Assembly: GCF_001655615.1 (NCBI RefSeq) | Contig: NZ_CP011567.1 | Span: forward strand, 620,001-684,000 | Direction of reading: 5' to 3' | DNA: 64,000 nt | Source: Pseudomonas sp. GR 6-02 | Lineage (GTDB): Bacteria; Pseudomonadota; Gammaproteobacteria; Pseudomonadales; Pseudomonadaceae | In this document: in pieces, positions 45,370 through 54,299 of the stretch | How positions within the stretch are numbered: the first letter of the stretch is position 1 | Layout: every line of letters starts with the position of its first letter | The notes under the pieces: model-generated | What the model saw: only the letters and a program-made list of their open reading frames with translations | Told to the model about the DNA's origin: nothing | The model's database searches: none | Translations under genes and position numbers: made by a program

Positions 45370-46749
45370 TCATGATGAAGGTGAGGTGGATTCAATTTGC
45401 CGGCCCAGGCGCGACAGCAGCCCCCAATCCAATAGCCACACGACAACCAGCGAAGCCCCCACCAACGGAAACATCACCGCCAGGGCGAACATGATGACCA
45501 TTGCGGTTTTCCATTTCGGCAGGTCGTGACGCAACGGTGGCACACCGAACTTGCCCTGTGGCCGACGCTTCCACCAGATCACCACGCCGCTGACGGCGCT
45601 GAGCAAAATCATCAGGCAGATCAGCAGCACGATGATCTGATTGAACGGGCCGAACATCTTGCCTTCGTGCAGCATCACGCCGACCTCCGTGGCGCGGGCG
45701 ACGTTGCTGTAATGCTGCCAGCGCACGTCGGCGAGGACGTCGCCGGTGTACTGGTCGACGTGCAGGGTGGCGTCGTTGCGCGGGTCGTCGGCGAACACCG
45801 CGATGGTGAACACACCGGTCGCGGTGGTCGGGAAGGTAATGCTGTAGCCAGGCTCGACCTTGCGCTGCACGGCAATGTTTTGCACGTCTTGCAGGCTGAT
45901 GGTCGGCGCCGCCGGGCCGGCTTGCGTGCTGGCGTGAGCCATGTGTTCGGCATGGTCGCCAGACATTGGCATCGGCGTGTTTTCCATGGCCCACGGCACG
46001 GTCTGGCGTGTGGCGCTGTTGAGGCTGCGGGCCTCGACGTCGGACTTGGGCACGTCATTCCACATGGCGACCGGAAAGCGGTTCCAGAGGTCGGCGTATT
46101 GCTTGCCCCAGAAGCCGGTCCAGGTCATGCCGCTGAGCAGCATCACCAGCAAAAGCGCCGAGCCCCAGAACCCGGTCACTGCGTGCAAGTCACGCCACAG
46201 CACACGTCCGCGACGGCTGAGGCGCGGCCACAGCACGCCGGCGTACTGACCACGCGGCCACCACAAAAATACCCCGGAGACCACCAACACCACACCCCAT
46301 CCGGCGGCCAGCTCCACCAGCCGATCACCGACGGTGCCGATCATCAACTCGCCGTGAATCGAGCGTGCGAGCGCCTGCAGATTGTTCTTCGCATCCTGCT
46401 CGCCGAGGATGTCGCCGTGGTACGGATCGATGAACACGTTCAGTTCATGACCTTCATTGATCACCACGAATTGCGCGCTGCGTTCAGCGTTGACCGGCGG
46501 CAGGTATTGTTTGATCCGGGCCTGTGGATACGCCTCTTTCACCCGTTTGAGCAGGTCGTCGGCGGCCACGGTGTGATGACCGGCCGGGATGTTCATCAGG
46601 CTGCCGTACATCAATGGATCGAGTTGCGGTTTGAACAGGTAGACGATGCCGGTCAGGGCCAGCATCACCATGAACGGCGCGACGAACAGGCCGGCGTAGA
46701 AATGCCAACGCCAGGCCAGGTTGTAGAAATTCGGTTTGGGCTGTTTCAC
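45370..46749 (-). CDS. PepSY-associated transmembrane protein
   Basis: The 459-residue inner-membrane protein has an N-terminal segment with YNLAWRWHFYAGLFVAPFMV, a PepSY domain facing the periplasm, and further helices with the conserved HAVTGFWGSALLLVMLLSGM, LHEGKMFGPFNQIIVLL. Homologues are linked to TonB-dependent metal receptors and may reduce metal at the inner membrane. The start is GTG with a well-placed GCGGAG upstream; no ATG fits as well. It follows oprC on the same strand, suggesting a role in copper uptake or reduction. Confidence 0.87.
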   Translation of the reverse strand: MKQPKPNFYNLAWRWHFYAGLFVAPFMVMLALTGIVYLFKPQLDPLMYGSLMNIPAGHHTVAADDLLKRVKEAYPQARIKQYLPPVNAERSAQFVVINEGHELNVFIDPYHGDILGEQDAKNNLQALARSIHGELMIGTVGDRLVELAAGWGVVLVVSGVFLWWPRGQYAGVLWPRLSRRGRVLWRDLHAVTGFWGSALLLVMLLSGMTWTGFWGKQYADLWNRFPVAMWNDVPKSDVEARSLNSATRQTVPWAMENTPMPMSGDHAEHMAHASTQAGPAAPTISLQDVQNIAVQRKVEPGYSITFPTTATGVFTIAVFADDPRNDATLHVDQYTGDVLADVRWQHYSNVARATEVGVMLHEGKMFGPFNQIIVLLICLMILLSAVSGVVIWWKRRPQGKFGVPPLRHDLPKWKTAMVIMFALAVMFPLVGASLVVVWLLDWGLLSRLGRQIESTSPSS

Positions 46750-46808
46750 TTCGAGTGCTCCGCTAGGCTTGGATCTTTTGTCATTGTCTGGTGACTGCTG
46801 CGCAGTCG

Positions 46809-46898
46809 TTCGCGGGCAAGCCTCGCTCCTACAGGTTCAGGTTGTTCGCAATAACCACATCCGACACAAACCCTGTAGGAGCGAGGCTCGCCCGCGAT
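46809..46898. repeat. REP pair downstream of oprC
   Basis: Inverted units of the GTAGGAGCGAGGCTTGCCCGCG family at 46809-46834 and 46873-46898 lie just past the oprC stop and upstream of the PepSY gene. Confidence 0.9.
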
Positions 46899-46902
46899 GC
46901 TC

Positions 46903-49020
46903 TTAGAAGCTCATGTCGACCTTGGTCCAGAGCGTGCGCCCCGGTTCGTTGATGGCTTGCGGATCATTGGCCGGGAAGCCGAAACCGGCGTTACCGGCCA
47001 GGTTCAGGTGTTCGGCGTAGGCCTTGCCGAACAAGTTGTCGACGCCGCTGCTGACCTTCCAGTTCTTGTTGATCCGGTACGCGCCGTTGAGCGAGAACAC
47101 GCCGAACCCCGAGCTTTTGTCGAAGTCTTTGCCGACCACGTTGCCCTTGTTCCGGTCGATGCGGTTTTGCGCCGCGACCACCCGCCACAAGGCGCCGGCG
47201 CTCCAGTTGTCTTCGCTGTAGGTCAGGCCGAAACGTGCATCCAGCGGTGGCATTTGCGGCAGGGCAGTGCCGTCGCTGCTGTTCTTGCCCCAGGCATAGG
47301 CCAGGGTCGCATCGGCTTTCCAGTTGGCCGTCAGTTTGTAGGCTGCACCGAGTTCGCCGCCCATGATTCGCGCGTCGATGTTCTCGGCTTGCGAGGTCAT
47401 GCCCATCATTCCCGGCGTGTAGTTGAACAGGATGTAGTCACGCACCTGCCCGACATATCCCGAGGCCCAGGCTTCGAGGTCGGCGGTCTTGTATTGCAGG
47501 CCGAAGTCGAGCTGGGTGGTTTTCTCCGGCTTGATCGCGTCGAACGCATTCACCGAACCGGCAGGGCCGGACTTGGGTGAAAACAGCTCCCAGTAATCCG
47601 GGAAACGCTGGGCATGGCCGAGGCCCGCATACAGCGTGGTCGGGCTGTCGGCCAGGTCATGCTCGTAACGCACGAAACCGCTGGGCAGGGTGTCGGCGCG
47701 GGTGTCGTCGGCGGTCGGGTTGGGGCGGGCCATCATCCCGGAGCCGATGGTCTGCCGATAATCCTTGGCCGAAGCACGGTCCAGTCGTGCGCCGGTGATC
47801 AGCCGATCACGGTCGGCGGCGTACCAGGTCAGTTCGCTGAACACGCCGTAGTTGTGGAAGTCGGCGTCCTTGTTGCGCGGCACATCCTTGTAGGCGTCGA
47901 CGCCCATGGCGCTGCGTTGGCGGTGCTCGTTGGTCTGCGCATCCAGGCCACTGATCAATTGCACATCGGCCCAGCGCCAGGTGGCTTTGATCCGCGCGCC
48001 GAGAGTCCGGCGGTCGACGTTGGAAGCCATCGGGCCGGCCATCATCCCGGTGCCGGACGGCGTGCGCAGGGTGTAGTTGTCCATCACGTGGTCGGCGTAG
48101 TTGTAGTAGACCTGCGCCTCGACCTTATCCAGCACCTCACCGATGTTCGACTGCTCGAAGCGCAGGCCCAGGCTTTCGCGCAAGAACTGTGAACCGTCCA
48201 TGCCGCGCCCGGCGTAACGGGCTTCGCCGTCGCCCTTGCCGGCAGTCAATTCCAGCAGGGTGTCGGCGTTCGGCGTCCAGCCGACAGCAACATCGCCGTT
48301 CCACTTGTCGTAGCGCGAGGGCACGGTGTCGTTGTTGCCGTCCTTGTAGTCATCGGAGTGCGCGGTGTTGCCGATCACGCGCACGTAACCCAGCGGCCCG
48401 CCAGCGGCGGCGTCCACCACTTTGTCGAAGCGGCCGTTGGAGCCGGCCAATACGCTGGCATTCACCCGGGTGCCGAGTTCGCCGAAGCTTTCCGGCTCCC
48501 GGTCGAACAGGATGGTGCCGGCCGATGCGCCGGGGCCCCAGAGCACGGTTTGCGGGCCTTTGATCACGGTGAGTTTGTCGTAGGTTTCCGGTGAGATGTA
48601 CGAGGTCGGCGCGTCCATCCGGCCGGGGCAGGCGCCGAGCATCATGCTGCCGTTGGTGAGGATATTCAGGCGCGAACCGAACATGCCGCGCAGCACCGGG
48701 TCGCCGTTGGTGCCGCCGTTGCGCACCAGCGCGAAGCCGGGGATGGTCTTCAGATAATCACCACCGTCGCTGGCCGGCACCGGTTGGCGCGGCTCCTTGG
48801 GGTTGGTGACGACAGTCAGCGGCGAGCTCGGCGCGATGGCGGTGATCACCGTCGGGCTCAGTTCTTCGGTGTGGCCGGCGTGTTCATCGGCCAGCACCAT
48901 TGGCGTCAGCAACAAGCCGCAAAGAGCAGCGGTGGCGTGCCTGAAGCGAACGCGGGATGGGTTCAGGGCAAAAAAAGCCTGGGCAGCGCCCAAACGTGTG
49001 TCAGCAGAAAACCTGGACAT
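46903..49020 (-). CDS. oprC: TonB-dependent copper receptor OprC
   Basis: The 705-residue outer-membrane receptor has a signal region (about 1-45), then a short His-containing segment (DEHAGHTEELSPTVITAIAP), a plug with GDYLKTIPGFALVRNGGTNG and VLRGMFGSRLNILTNGSMM, and a beta barrel ending in the aromatic SF terminus. Segments such as ACPGRMDAPTSYISPETYDK and GRGMDGSQFLRESLGLRFE match P. aeruginosa OprC closely. OprC binds Cu(I)/Cu(II) through Met/Cys/His residues. Start chosen at 49020; an ATG four codons upstream is an alternative. Confidence 0.92.
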   Translation of the reverse strand: MSRFSADTRLGAAQAFFALNPSRVRFRHATAALCGLLLTPMVLADEHAGHTEELSPTVITAIAPSSPLTVVTNPKEPRQPVPASDGGDYLKTIPGFALVRNGGTNGDPVLRGMFGSRLNILTNGSMMLGACPGRMDAPTSYISPETYDKLTVIKGPQTVLWGPGASAGTILFDREPESFGELGTRVNASVLAGSNGRFDKVVDAAAGGPLGYVRVIGNTAHSDDYKDGNNDTVPSRYDKWNGDVAVGWTPNADTLLELTAGKGDGEARYAGRGMDGSQFLRESLGLRFEQSNIGEVLDKVEAQVYYNYADHVMDNYTLRTPSGTGMMAGPMASNVDRRTLGARIKATWRWADVQLISGLDAQTNEHRQRSAMGVDAYKDVPRNKDADFHNYGVFSELTWYAADRDRLITGARLDRASAKDYRQTIGSGMMARPNPTADDTRADTLPSGFVRYEHDLADSPTTLYAGLGHAQRFPDYWELFSPKSGPAGSVNAFDAIKPEKTTQLDFGLQYKTADLEAWASGYVGQVRDYILFNYTPGMMGMTSQAENIDARIMGGELGAAYKLTANWKADATLAYAWGKNSSDGTALPQMPPLDARFGLTYSEDNWSAGALWRVVAAQNRIDRNKGNVVGKDFDKSSGFGVFSLNGAYRINKNWKVSSGVDNLFGKAYAEHLNLAGNAGFGFPANDPQAINEPGRTLWTKVDMSF

Positions 49021-49106
49021 GAAAATTTCCATCGAACAGTCGTAAACGACACGGCCGGCAGCCTGCGGCTGTCTTCTAAACCGTGTGAGATCAGAGGTGG
49101 GGGTGT

Positions 49107-49574
49107 TTACGCGACGATGGGCGGGGCGCGGGTGCGGGCGCCAGGGAAGAAGGTTTGCCGGGCGTGGCCCAGGCGGGTGGCGGGTGTGGTGAAGGTGGTG
49201 GCGGGCGGGGTGTCGAACGCGGTGAATGAAGCGCCACCGGTGAGCGCTGGGCAATTGAACAGCAGGCTGCAATAGCCGCATTTTTCCCACAGCGCGTGAT
49301 GTTCGGCTGTCGGCCGGCAGTGTTCGGCAACCGGTTGTGCGTCGTGGTCGGCGTGCTCCATCGCCGACATGTCCGAGCCCATGTCCATCGACATGTTCAT
49401 GGACATGCCTATCGCCATGCTCGAAGCAGCCGCGCGCGAATCCATCGGCATCGACTGAGAAATCAGCGGGCCGATAAAGATCATCAGCATGGCGAACAGG
49501 CTGATCCAGCTGCCGCGGGTCAGGCTCATTGACTGACGGCGGCGCACGGATGGCCTGGCGCTATGCAGGCGCAT
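49107..49574 (-). CDS. DUF2946 family protein upstream of oprC
   Basis: The 155-residue small protein has one N-terminal hydrophobic helix (SWISLFAMLMIFIGPLISQS), then a Met/His-rich stretch (MAIGMSMNMSMDMGSDMSAM, EHADHD) likely to bind copper, and the conserved DUF2946 motif EKCGYCSLLFNCPAL. The Met/His spread suggests a copper-binding envelope protein. An ATG at 49574 is used; an in-frame TTG lies four codons upstream. It sits between pcuC and oprC in the same direction. Confidence 0.82.
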   Translation of the reverse strand: MRLHSARPSVRRRQSMSLTRGSWISLFAMLMIFIGPLISQSMPMDSRAAASSMAIGMSMNMSMDMGSDMSAMEHADHDAQPVAEHCRPTAEHHALWEKCGYCSLLFNCPALTGGASFTAFDTPPATTFTTPATRLGHARQTFFPGARTRAPPIVA

Positions 49575-49595
49575 AGGCGTTTTCAACGGGGGCGA

Positions 49596-50075
49596 TTACT
49601 GGGCGTGCATGTGCGCTTGCATGCTGTCCGGCGCCTTTTTCTGCACCGAGACCTCGACTGTTACATCACCGGACTTCTCGAAGTGCAGGGTCAGCGGGAA
49701 GCGTTTGCCGTCGCTCAACAGGCTGCGGTCTCTGAGCTCCAGCAGCATCACGTGGTACGCCATCGGGGCGAAGGTGACTTCGCCGCCAGCCGGGATTTCG
49801 ACGTCGGGCACTTGCTGCATTTTCATCAGATCATTTTGCATCACATGTTCGTGCAACTCGGCCTTGCCGGATATCGGCGAGCCGACGCTGAGCAGCCGAT
49901 CAGCGGTTTTGCCGCTGTTGTGAATCACGAAATACGCCGCGACGGTGGGCGCGTTGGGCGGCAACTCCTGCGACCACGGATGGGCGATCTCAAGTTCGCC
50001 AACCTTGTATTCGTGGGCATTGGCAAAACAGGCAGGCAGCAGCAACGCAGCCAGGACGATGAGTTTGTTCAACAT
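49596..50075 (-). CDS. pcuC: PCu(A)C periplasmic copper chaperone
   Basis: The 159-residue protein has a signal peptide (about 1-20, ending CFANA) and the PCu(A)C fold with the copper ligands in the H-x-x-M...M pattern: HEHVMQNDLMKMQQ and FAPMAYHVMLLE. A short His/Met tail follows (SMQAHMHAQ). Such proteins deliver Cu(I) to cytochrome c oxidase CuA centres or bind periplasmic copper. It is flanked by DUF2946 genes in the oprC operon. Confidence 0.92.
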   Translation of the reverse strand: MLNKLIVLAALLLPACFANAHEYKVGELEIAHPWSQELPPNAPTVAAYFVIHNSGKTADRLLSVGSPISGKAELHEHVMQNDLMKMQQVPDVEIPAGGEVTFAPMAYHVMLLELRDRSLLSDGKRFPLTLHFEKSGDVTVEVSVQKKAPDSMQAHMHAQ

Positions 50076-50123
50076 GGCAGTTCTCCAGAACGATTCAAAA
50101 CGCAGGTCAATTGCGAGAAGGAA

Positions 50124-50522
50124 TCACACCAGAGGGGACGCGCGGGGGTTGAGACTCGGCCATTGCTGGCGCGGTGTCGGTGTGTCGAGCGTGGCCGGCG
50201 GCACGCTTCGATTGGCCTCGAATCGCGCGTAATACAACTGCGGCGTATGCCCCGGCAACGCCACCAACGGCGCGGAGCCCGAGCAACACCAGCAATGCTG
50301 CATGTTGGAATGATCGTCGTTCTGCGGGGCTTTCTGCTCGATGTCGCCCAGGGAAATCGCCACCAGCTTCGTGCCGCTGGAAGAGCAGAAACTGCCCCAC
50401 AGCAACTGTTCGGCCGGCGATTTCGCCGTTTGCGCCATCGCTCCGGACATCGGCATGGCGAGCATGTTGAACAGCACTGCAAAGCAGGCGATCCAGGCAA
50501 ATGCGAGCCGTTGTCGGGACAT
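50124..50522 (-). CDS. DUF2946 family protein, first gene of the copper cluster
   Basis: The 132-residue protein has an N-terminal hydrophobic helix (AFAWIACFAVLFNMLAMPMS) and a late cysteine cluster MQHCWCCSGSAPLVALPGHT, the DUF2946 hallmark. It is the first gene of the copper group and is preceded by a dyad at 50546-50572. Function is unknown; a membrane-linked copper-binding role is inferred from its neighbours. Confidence 0.8.
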   Translation of the reverse strand: MSRQRLAFAWIACFAVLFNMLAMPMSGAMAQTAKSPAEQLLWGSFCSSSGTKLVAISLGDIEQKAPQNDDHSNMQHCWCCSGSAPLVALPGHTPQLYYARFEANRSVPPATLDTPTPRQQWPSLNPRASPLV

Positions 50523-50545
50523 GGGACAGATCCGTTTGAGTGGGC

Positions 50546-50572
50546 GATCAGGCGCGGCTATTTAGCCTGATC
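50546..50572. promoter_or_regulatory. Dyad GATCAGGC-N11-GCCTGATC upstream of the copper cluster
   Basis: Perfect 8-base arms at 50546-50553 and 50565-50572 are centred 37 bases upstream of the first DUF2946 start codon. They also overlap the stop codon of the small gene at 50571. It could be an operator for the copper genes or a weak terminator; there is no T-run, so the operator reading is slightly preferred. Confidence 0.45.
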
Positions 50573-50882
50573 AGGGGCGATAAGTAAAAAGACCGCGTGC
50601 GGTGTGGTGTCGCAGCGAGTCAGTCAGCATATCGAGCAGCCGGCGTGCAAGCTCAGCCTCGCCGTTTTGAAAGAGTGTAGCGACTTCGACTCTTAATGCC
50701 TGAGCGAATTGAGGGTCACTTTGGATTCTTGCCCGGATTGTGTGTTTGACATCTCTGAGCGCTACACGATTGAAGCTTCCATCGCCCGGGTCTTCCTCTT
50801 CGCAGGCCTTGATGTAGTGCCACATATCGGCAGACGTCAGGAGAAACTCAGTGATATCGAAGCGAGTGAATTTTTCAGTCAT
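50571..50882 (-). CDS. Small protein with antidote-like N-terminus
   Basis: The 103-residue protein opens MTEKFTRFDITEFLLTSADM and continues WHYIKACEEEDPGDGSFNRV, resembling the N-terminal half of HigA-like addiction-module antidotes. The usual C-terminal helix-turn-helix is not apparent; instead a helical VEVATLFQNGEAELARRLLD tail is seen. No toxin gene is adjacent. The ATG at 50882 has a GGCGG-like site. It could be a degraded antitoxin or an unrelated small regulator. Confidence 0.6.
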   Translation of the reverse strand: MTEKFTRFDITEFLLTSADMWHYIKACEEEDPGDGSFNRVALRDVKHTIRARIQSDPQFAQALRVEVATLFQNGEAELARRLLDMLTDSLRHHTARGLFTYRP

Positions 50883-51008
50883 CCGCCATTTCCCGTTACA
50901 TGGGTGGGGCTTGAAATATGGGGGTTGGGTTGTGAGCCCACAAGTCAGTCGATTTGGATGATGTTGTGCGTTAGGTCCGATGGATATGTAGGGGATTGCG
51001 CATTTTCT

Positions 51009-51139
51009 GTAGCAGCTGCCGAAGGCTGCGTTCGGCTGCGTAGCGGTCGTGATCCCATGCGCCGCAGTCAACCTGGCAGACCGTGGTGTTTGATTTTACG
51101 ACTGCTGCACAGCCGAACGCAGGCTTCGCCAGCTGCTAC
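51009..51139. repeat. Inverted repeat (GTAGCAGCTGCCGAAGGC family) after cobK
   Basis: Arms GTAGCAGCTGCCGAAGGCTGCG (51009-51030) and CGCAGGCTTCGCCAGCTGCTAC (51118-51139) flank a spacer that also contains smaller complementary parts. This is a third REP-like class in the window. Its right end overlaps the cobK stop codon. Confidence 0.85.
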
Positions 51140-51858
51140 CAGTTTTGTGTGAGGGCCGTTAAAACCTCAGTCACCGCCCCAAACTCCCGCTCAACCCCCG
51201 GCAACACCGGCCGCTTCAACACCAGCACCGGCACTCCACGTTCCCGCGCCACTTCCAGCTTCGGCTCGGTGGCGGTGCTGCCACTGTTCTTGCTGATCAG
51301 CACATCGATCTGCCGCCGCTCGAACAGCGCGCGTTCGTCCTCGATCAGAAACGGCCCACGGGCGCCGATCACTTCGCAGCGCGCGTTGCCCGGATAAACG
51401 TCCAGTGCACGCAACGTCCAGAATTGCTCCGACGGGATTTCGTGCAGGTGCTGCAATGGCTCGCGACCGAGGGTGAACAGCGGTCGGCGAAAGGGTTTCA
51501 GCGCTTCGATCAGCTCGCCCCAGTCGCTGACTTCGCGCCAGTCATCTGCGGCTTGTGGCTGCCAGGCCGGACGGCGCAAGGCCCAACAGGCAATGCCGCT
51601 CAACTTCGCGGCGGTGGCGGCGTTGTGGCTGATGCGGGCCGCGTAGGGGTGGGTCGCATCCAGCAGCAGGTCAATGCCTTCGTCACGAATGAACTGCGCC
51701 AGACCTTCGGCGCCGCCATAGCCGCCAACGCGGACCTGACAGTTCAGATCCGTCGGCACCCGACCGACACCGGCCAGGCTATAGATGTGCTCCGGCCCCA
51801 GGGTTCGGGCGATGGCCAGGGCCTCAGTGACGCCGCCGAGCAACAACACACGCTTCAT
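51136..51858 (-). CDS. cobK: Precorrin-6A reductase CobK
   Basis: The 240-residue NADPH-dependent reductase of aerobic cobalamin synthesis has [18 protein letters not shown] at the N-terminus, [18 protein letters not shown] and, near the end, [20 protein letters not shown], both family hallmarks. It reduces precorrin-6A to precorrin-6B. Its ATG overlaps the cbiD stop (ATGA), so it is the last gene of the cobL-cbiD-cobK operon. Confidence 0.95.
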   Translation of the reverse strand: MKRVLLLGGVTEALAIARTLGPEHIYSLAGVGRVPTDLNCQVRVGGYGGAEGLAQFIRDEGIDLLLDATHPYAARISHNAATAAKLSGIACWALRRPAWQPQAADDWREVSDWGELIEALKPFRRPLFTLGREPLQHLHEIPSEQFWTLRALDVYPGNARCEVIGARGPFLIEDERALFERRQIDVLISKNSGSTATEPKLEVARERGVPVLVLKRPVLPGVEREFGAVTEVLTALTQNW

Positions 51859-52952
51859 TGAAAAACTCCCGCATGGCCGACAATCCCGCCCTGGCGATCG
51901 ATGGCGAACACTTCGACCTGAACCTGCGCCGGCACCACGCTGCGGGCAAAGTCGAGGGCGTGCTGGCACACCGCGTCGCCGAGGGCGATCCCGGCGGCGC
52001 TGGCCATGGCCAAGGCTTGTTGACTGGTATTGGCATCGCGGATCGCCTGTTGCAACGCCGCATCGGCACCGACCGCCGCGGCCCATTCGGCCAGTTGCGG
52101 CAGGTCGATGCTTGAATGCCGACTGTGCAAATCCATGTGCCCGGCCGCCAGTTTACTGATCTTGCCGAAGCCGCCGCACAGGCTGAGTTTTTCCACAGGT
52201 ACTTTACGCAAGTGCTTGAGCACCGCGCCGACGAAGTCGCCCATTTCGATCAGGGCGATTTCCGGCAAGTCGTAGACCCGGCGCATGGTGTCTTCGCTGG
52301 CGTTGCCAGTGCACGCGGCGATGTGCAGGTAACCGTTGGTTTTGGCGACGTCGATGCCCTGGTGGATCGAGGCAATGTAGGCGGCGCAGGAGAATGGCCG
52401 GACGATGCCGCTGGTGCCGAGGATCGACAAGCCGCCGAGAATGCCCAGCCGCGGGTTCATGGTTTTCAGCGCCAGGGCTTCGCCGTCCTCGACGTTCACT
52501 GTGACCTCGAAGCCGCCCTGGTAATCCAGCTCCTCGGCCAGCAATGTCAGGTGATCAGTGATCATCTTGCGCGGTACCGGGTTGATCGCCGGTTCGCCGA
52601 CGTTCAGCACCAGCCCGGGCCGGGTGACGGTGCCGACGCCACGGCCGGCGCTGAAGCGGATGCCCGGTTCGCTGTGCAGGCGCACCTGGGAAAACAGCAG
52701 GGCGCCATGGGTCACGTCGGGGTCGTCGCCGGCGTCCTTGATCGTTCCGGCTTCGGCGCCGTCGTCCGTCAGTCGACAGAATTCCAGGCGCATTTGCACC
52801 CGTTTGCCTTTGGGCAGAATGATCTCGACGGCGTCCGCTTCCACGCCGCCGAGCAGCAGGCGGGCGGCCGCGAGGCTGGTGGCGGTGGCGCAGCTGCCGG
52901 TGGTCAGGCCGCTGCGCAGCGGGGCGGGTTGTTCGGCGGTTTCGTCACGCAT
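51855..52952 (-). CDS. cbiD: Precorrin-5B C1-methyltransferase CbiD
   Basis: CbiD, 365 residues, has [20 protein letters not shown] near the N-terminus, [20 protein letters not shown] and [16 protein letters not shown], the conserved CbiD segments. It methylates C1 of the corrin ring with release of acetaldehyde in the oxygen-independent pathway. In pseudomonads with CobG it probably takes the place of the aerobic CobF. It overlaps cobL by eight bases and cobK by four. Confidence 0.94.
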   Translation of the reverse strand: MRDETAEQPAPLRSGLTTGSCATATSLAAARLLLGGVEADAVEIILPKGKRVQMRLEFCRLTDDGAEAGTIKDAGDDPDVTHGALLFSQVRLHSEPGIRFSAGRGVGTVTRPGLVLNVGEPAINPVPRKMITDHLTLLAEELDYQGGFEVTVNVEDGEALALKTMNPRLGILGGLSILGTSGIVRPFSCAAYIASIHQGIDVAKTNGYLHIAACTGNASEDTMRRVYDLPEIALIEMGDFVGAVLKHLRKVPVEKLSLCGGFGKISKLAAGHMDLHSRHSSIDLPQLAEWAAAVGADAALQQAIRDANTSQQALAMASAAGIALGDAVCQHALDFARSVVPAQVQVEVFAIDRQGGIVGHAGVFQ

Positions 52953-54156
52953 CGAGGGGTTTCGTCACGTCCAGCAAGGTAATCGGCAGCGCCTGACGCC
53001 AGGTATCGAACTCGCCCAACGGTTGCGCCTGGGCGACGTGAATGCGGGTCAGCTCACCGCCATGCCGTTCACGCCAGGCCATCAAGGTCACTTCGCTTTG
53101 CAGTGTCACAGCGTTGGCGATCAACCGGCCGCCGGGTTTGAGTTGCGCCCAGCAAGTATCGAGCACGCCCTCACGAGTGACGCCACCGCCGATGAAAATC
53201 GCGTCCGGGCGTTCGAGTCCGCTCAGGGCTTGCGGCGCACTGCCGCGAATCAATTGCAGGCCGGGAACGCCCAGGGCATCGCGGTTGTGTTCAATCAACG
53301 CTTGCCGTCCCTCATCCGCTTCGATGGCCAGCGCCCGGCAACTCGGGTGAGCGCGCATCCATTCGATGCCGATCGAGCCGCTGCCGGCGCCGACGTCCCA
53401 CAGCAGTTCGCCGGGGATCGGGGCGAGGCGAGAAAGGGTGATGGCGCGCACGTCGCGTTTAGTCAGTTGGCCGTCGTGCTGGAAGGCCGAATCCGGCAGG
53501 CCGGCCAGGCGCGACAGGCGCGGTGTGTTGGGTTCAGCGATGCATTCGATGGCGATCAGGTTCAGATCGGCGATCGCCGGGTCGCTCCAGTCGTTGGCAG
53601 CGCCCTCGATGCGCCGTTCGGCTTCGCCGCCCAGATGTTCCAGCACGGTCAGGCGACTCGGCCCGAAACCGCGCTCACGCAGCAGCGCCGCAATGGCCGC
53701 TGGACTCTGGCCGTCGTTGCTCAGCACCAGCAAACGCACACCACTGAACAAATGAGCGTTGAGCGCCGCGACGGGACGGGCGACCACCGACAGCGTCACC
53801 ACATCCTGCAACGGCCAGCCCAGGCGAGCGGCCGCCAGTGACACGGAGGATGGGGCGGGCAGGATCAGCATTTCTGCGCCGGGTAGTTGCCGCGCCAGGC
53901 TGGCACCGACGCCAAAGAACATCGGGTCGCCGCTGGCCAGCACGCAAACCGGCTCGCCCCGCAGCGCCAATAGGGGTTCAAGGGAGAATGGACTAGGCCA
54001 GAGCTGGCGCTCGCCGTGAATGCACACGGGCAACAAATCCAGTTGCCGTTGGCCGCCGAATATCCGCGAAGCGCCCAGCAGGGCGCGACGGGCGTTCTTG
54101 CCCAGCCCCTTGAAGCCGTCTTCACCGATACCTACTACTGTCAGCCAGGGCGACAT
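52945..54156 (-). CDS. cobL: Precorrin-6B C5,15-methyltransferase/decarboxylase CobL
   Basis: The 403-residue bifunctional enzyme has an N-terminal CbiE-like tetrapyrrole methylase domain ([40 protein letters not shown]) and a C-terminal CbiT-like SAM methyltransferase domain ([35 protein letters not shown]). It methylates C5 and C15 and decarboxylates the C12 acetate of precorrin-6B. It starts the cobL-cbiD-cobK operon, divergent from cobG. Confidence 0.95.
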   Translation of the reverse strand: MSPWLTVVGIGEDGFKGLGKNARRALLGASRIFGGQRQLDLLPVCIHGERQLWPSPFSLEPLLALRGEPVCVLASGDPMFFGVGASLARQLPGAEMLILPAPSSVSLAAARLGWPLQDVVTLSVVARPVAALNAHLFSGVRLLVLSNDGQSPAAIAALLRERGFGPSRLTVLEHLGGEAERRIEGAANDWSDPAIADLNLIAIECIAEPNTPRLSRLAGLPDSAFQHDGQLTKRDVRAITLSRLAPIPGELLWDVGAGSGSIGIEWMRAHPSCRALAIEADEGRQALIEHNRDALGVPGLQLIRGSAPQALSGLERPDAIFIGGGVTREGVLDTCWAQLKPGGRLIANAVTLQSEVTLMAWRERHGGELTRIHVAQAQPLGEFDTWRQALPITLLDVTKPLDA

Positions 54157-54299
54157 CTGCAGTCCTCAAAAAATGCCTCAAACGGGGTGTTCCGACGGGC
54201 AGGCTTTTCATGCCGTCGGACAAAGCAGGCATAATACCGCGCCTTCGCCCGCGAAGCGCCTTTCCCACACAGCCGGTCGCCCCTTTGAACGAACGCCCG
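54157..54299. promoter_or_regulatory. Divergent cobL/cobG promoter region with a hairpin
   Basis: A stem TCCGACGG (54191-54198) / CCGTCGGA (54213-54220) lies between the divergent arms, followed by a -10-like CATAAT near 54230 for the cobG side. I found no sequence resembling the cobalamin riboswitch B12 box, so how the arms are controlled is unclear. Confidence 0.45.

Noticed and set aside
54157..54299. Possible cobalamin riboswitch in the cob divergent promoter
   Set aside because: A hairpin is present, but no match to the conserved B12 box or the GCCACT-type core could be found, and the gap is shorter than a full riboswitch.
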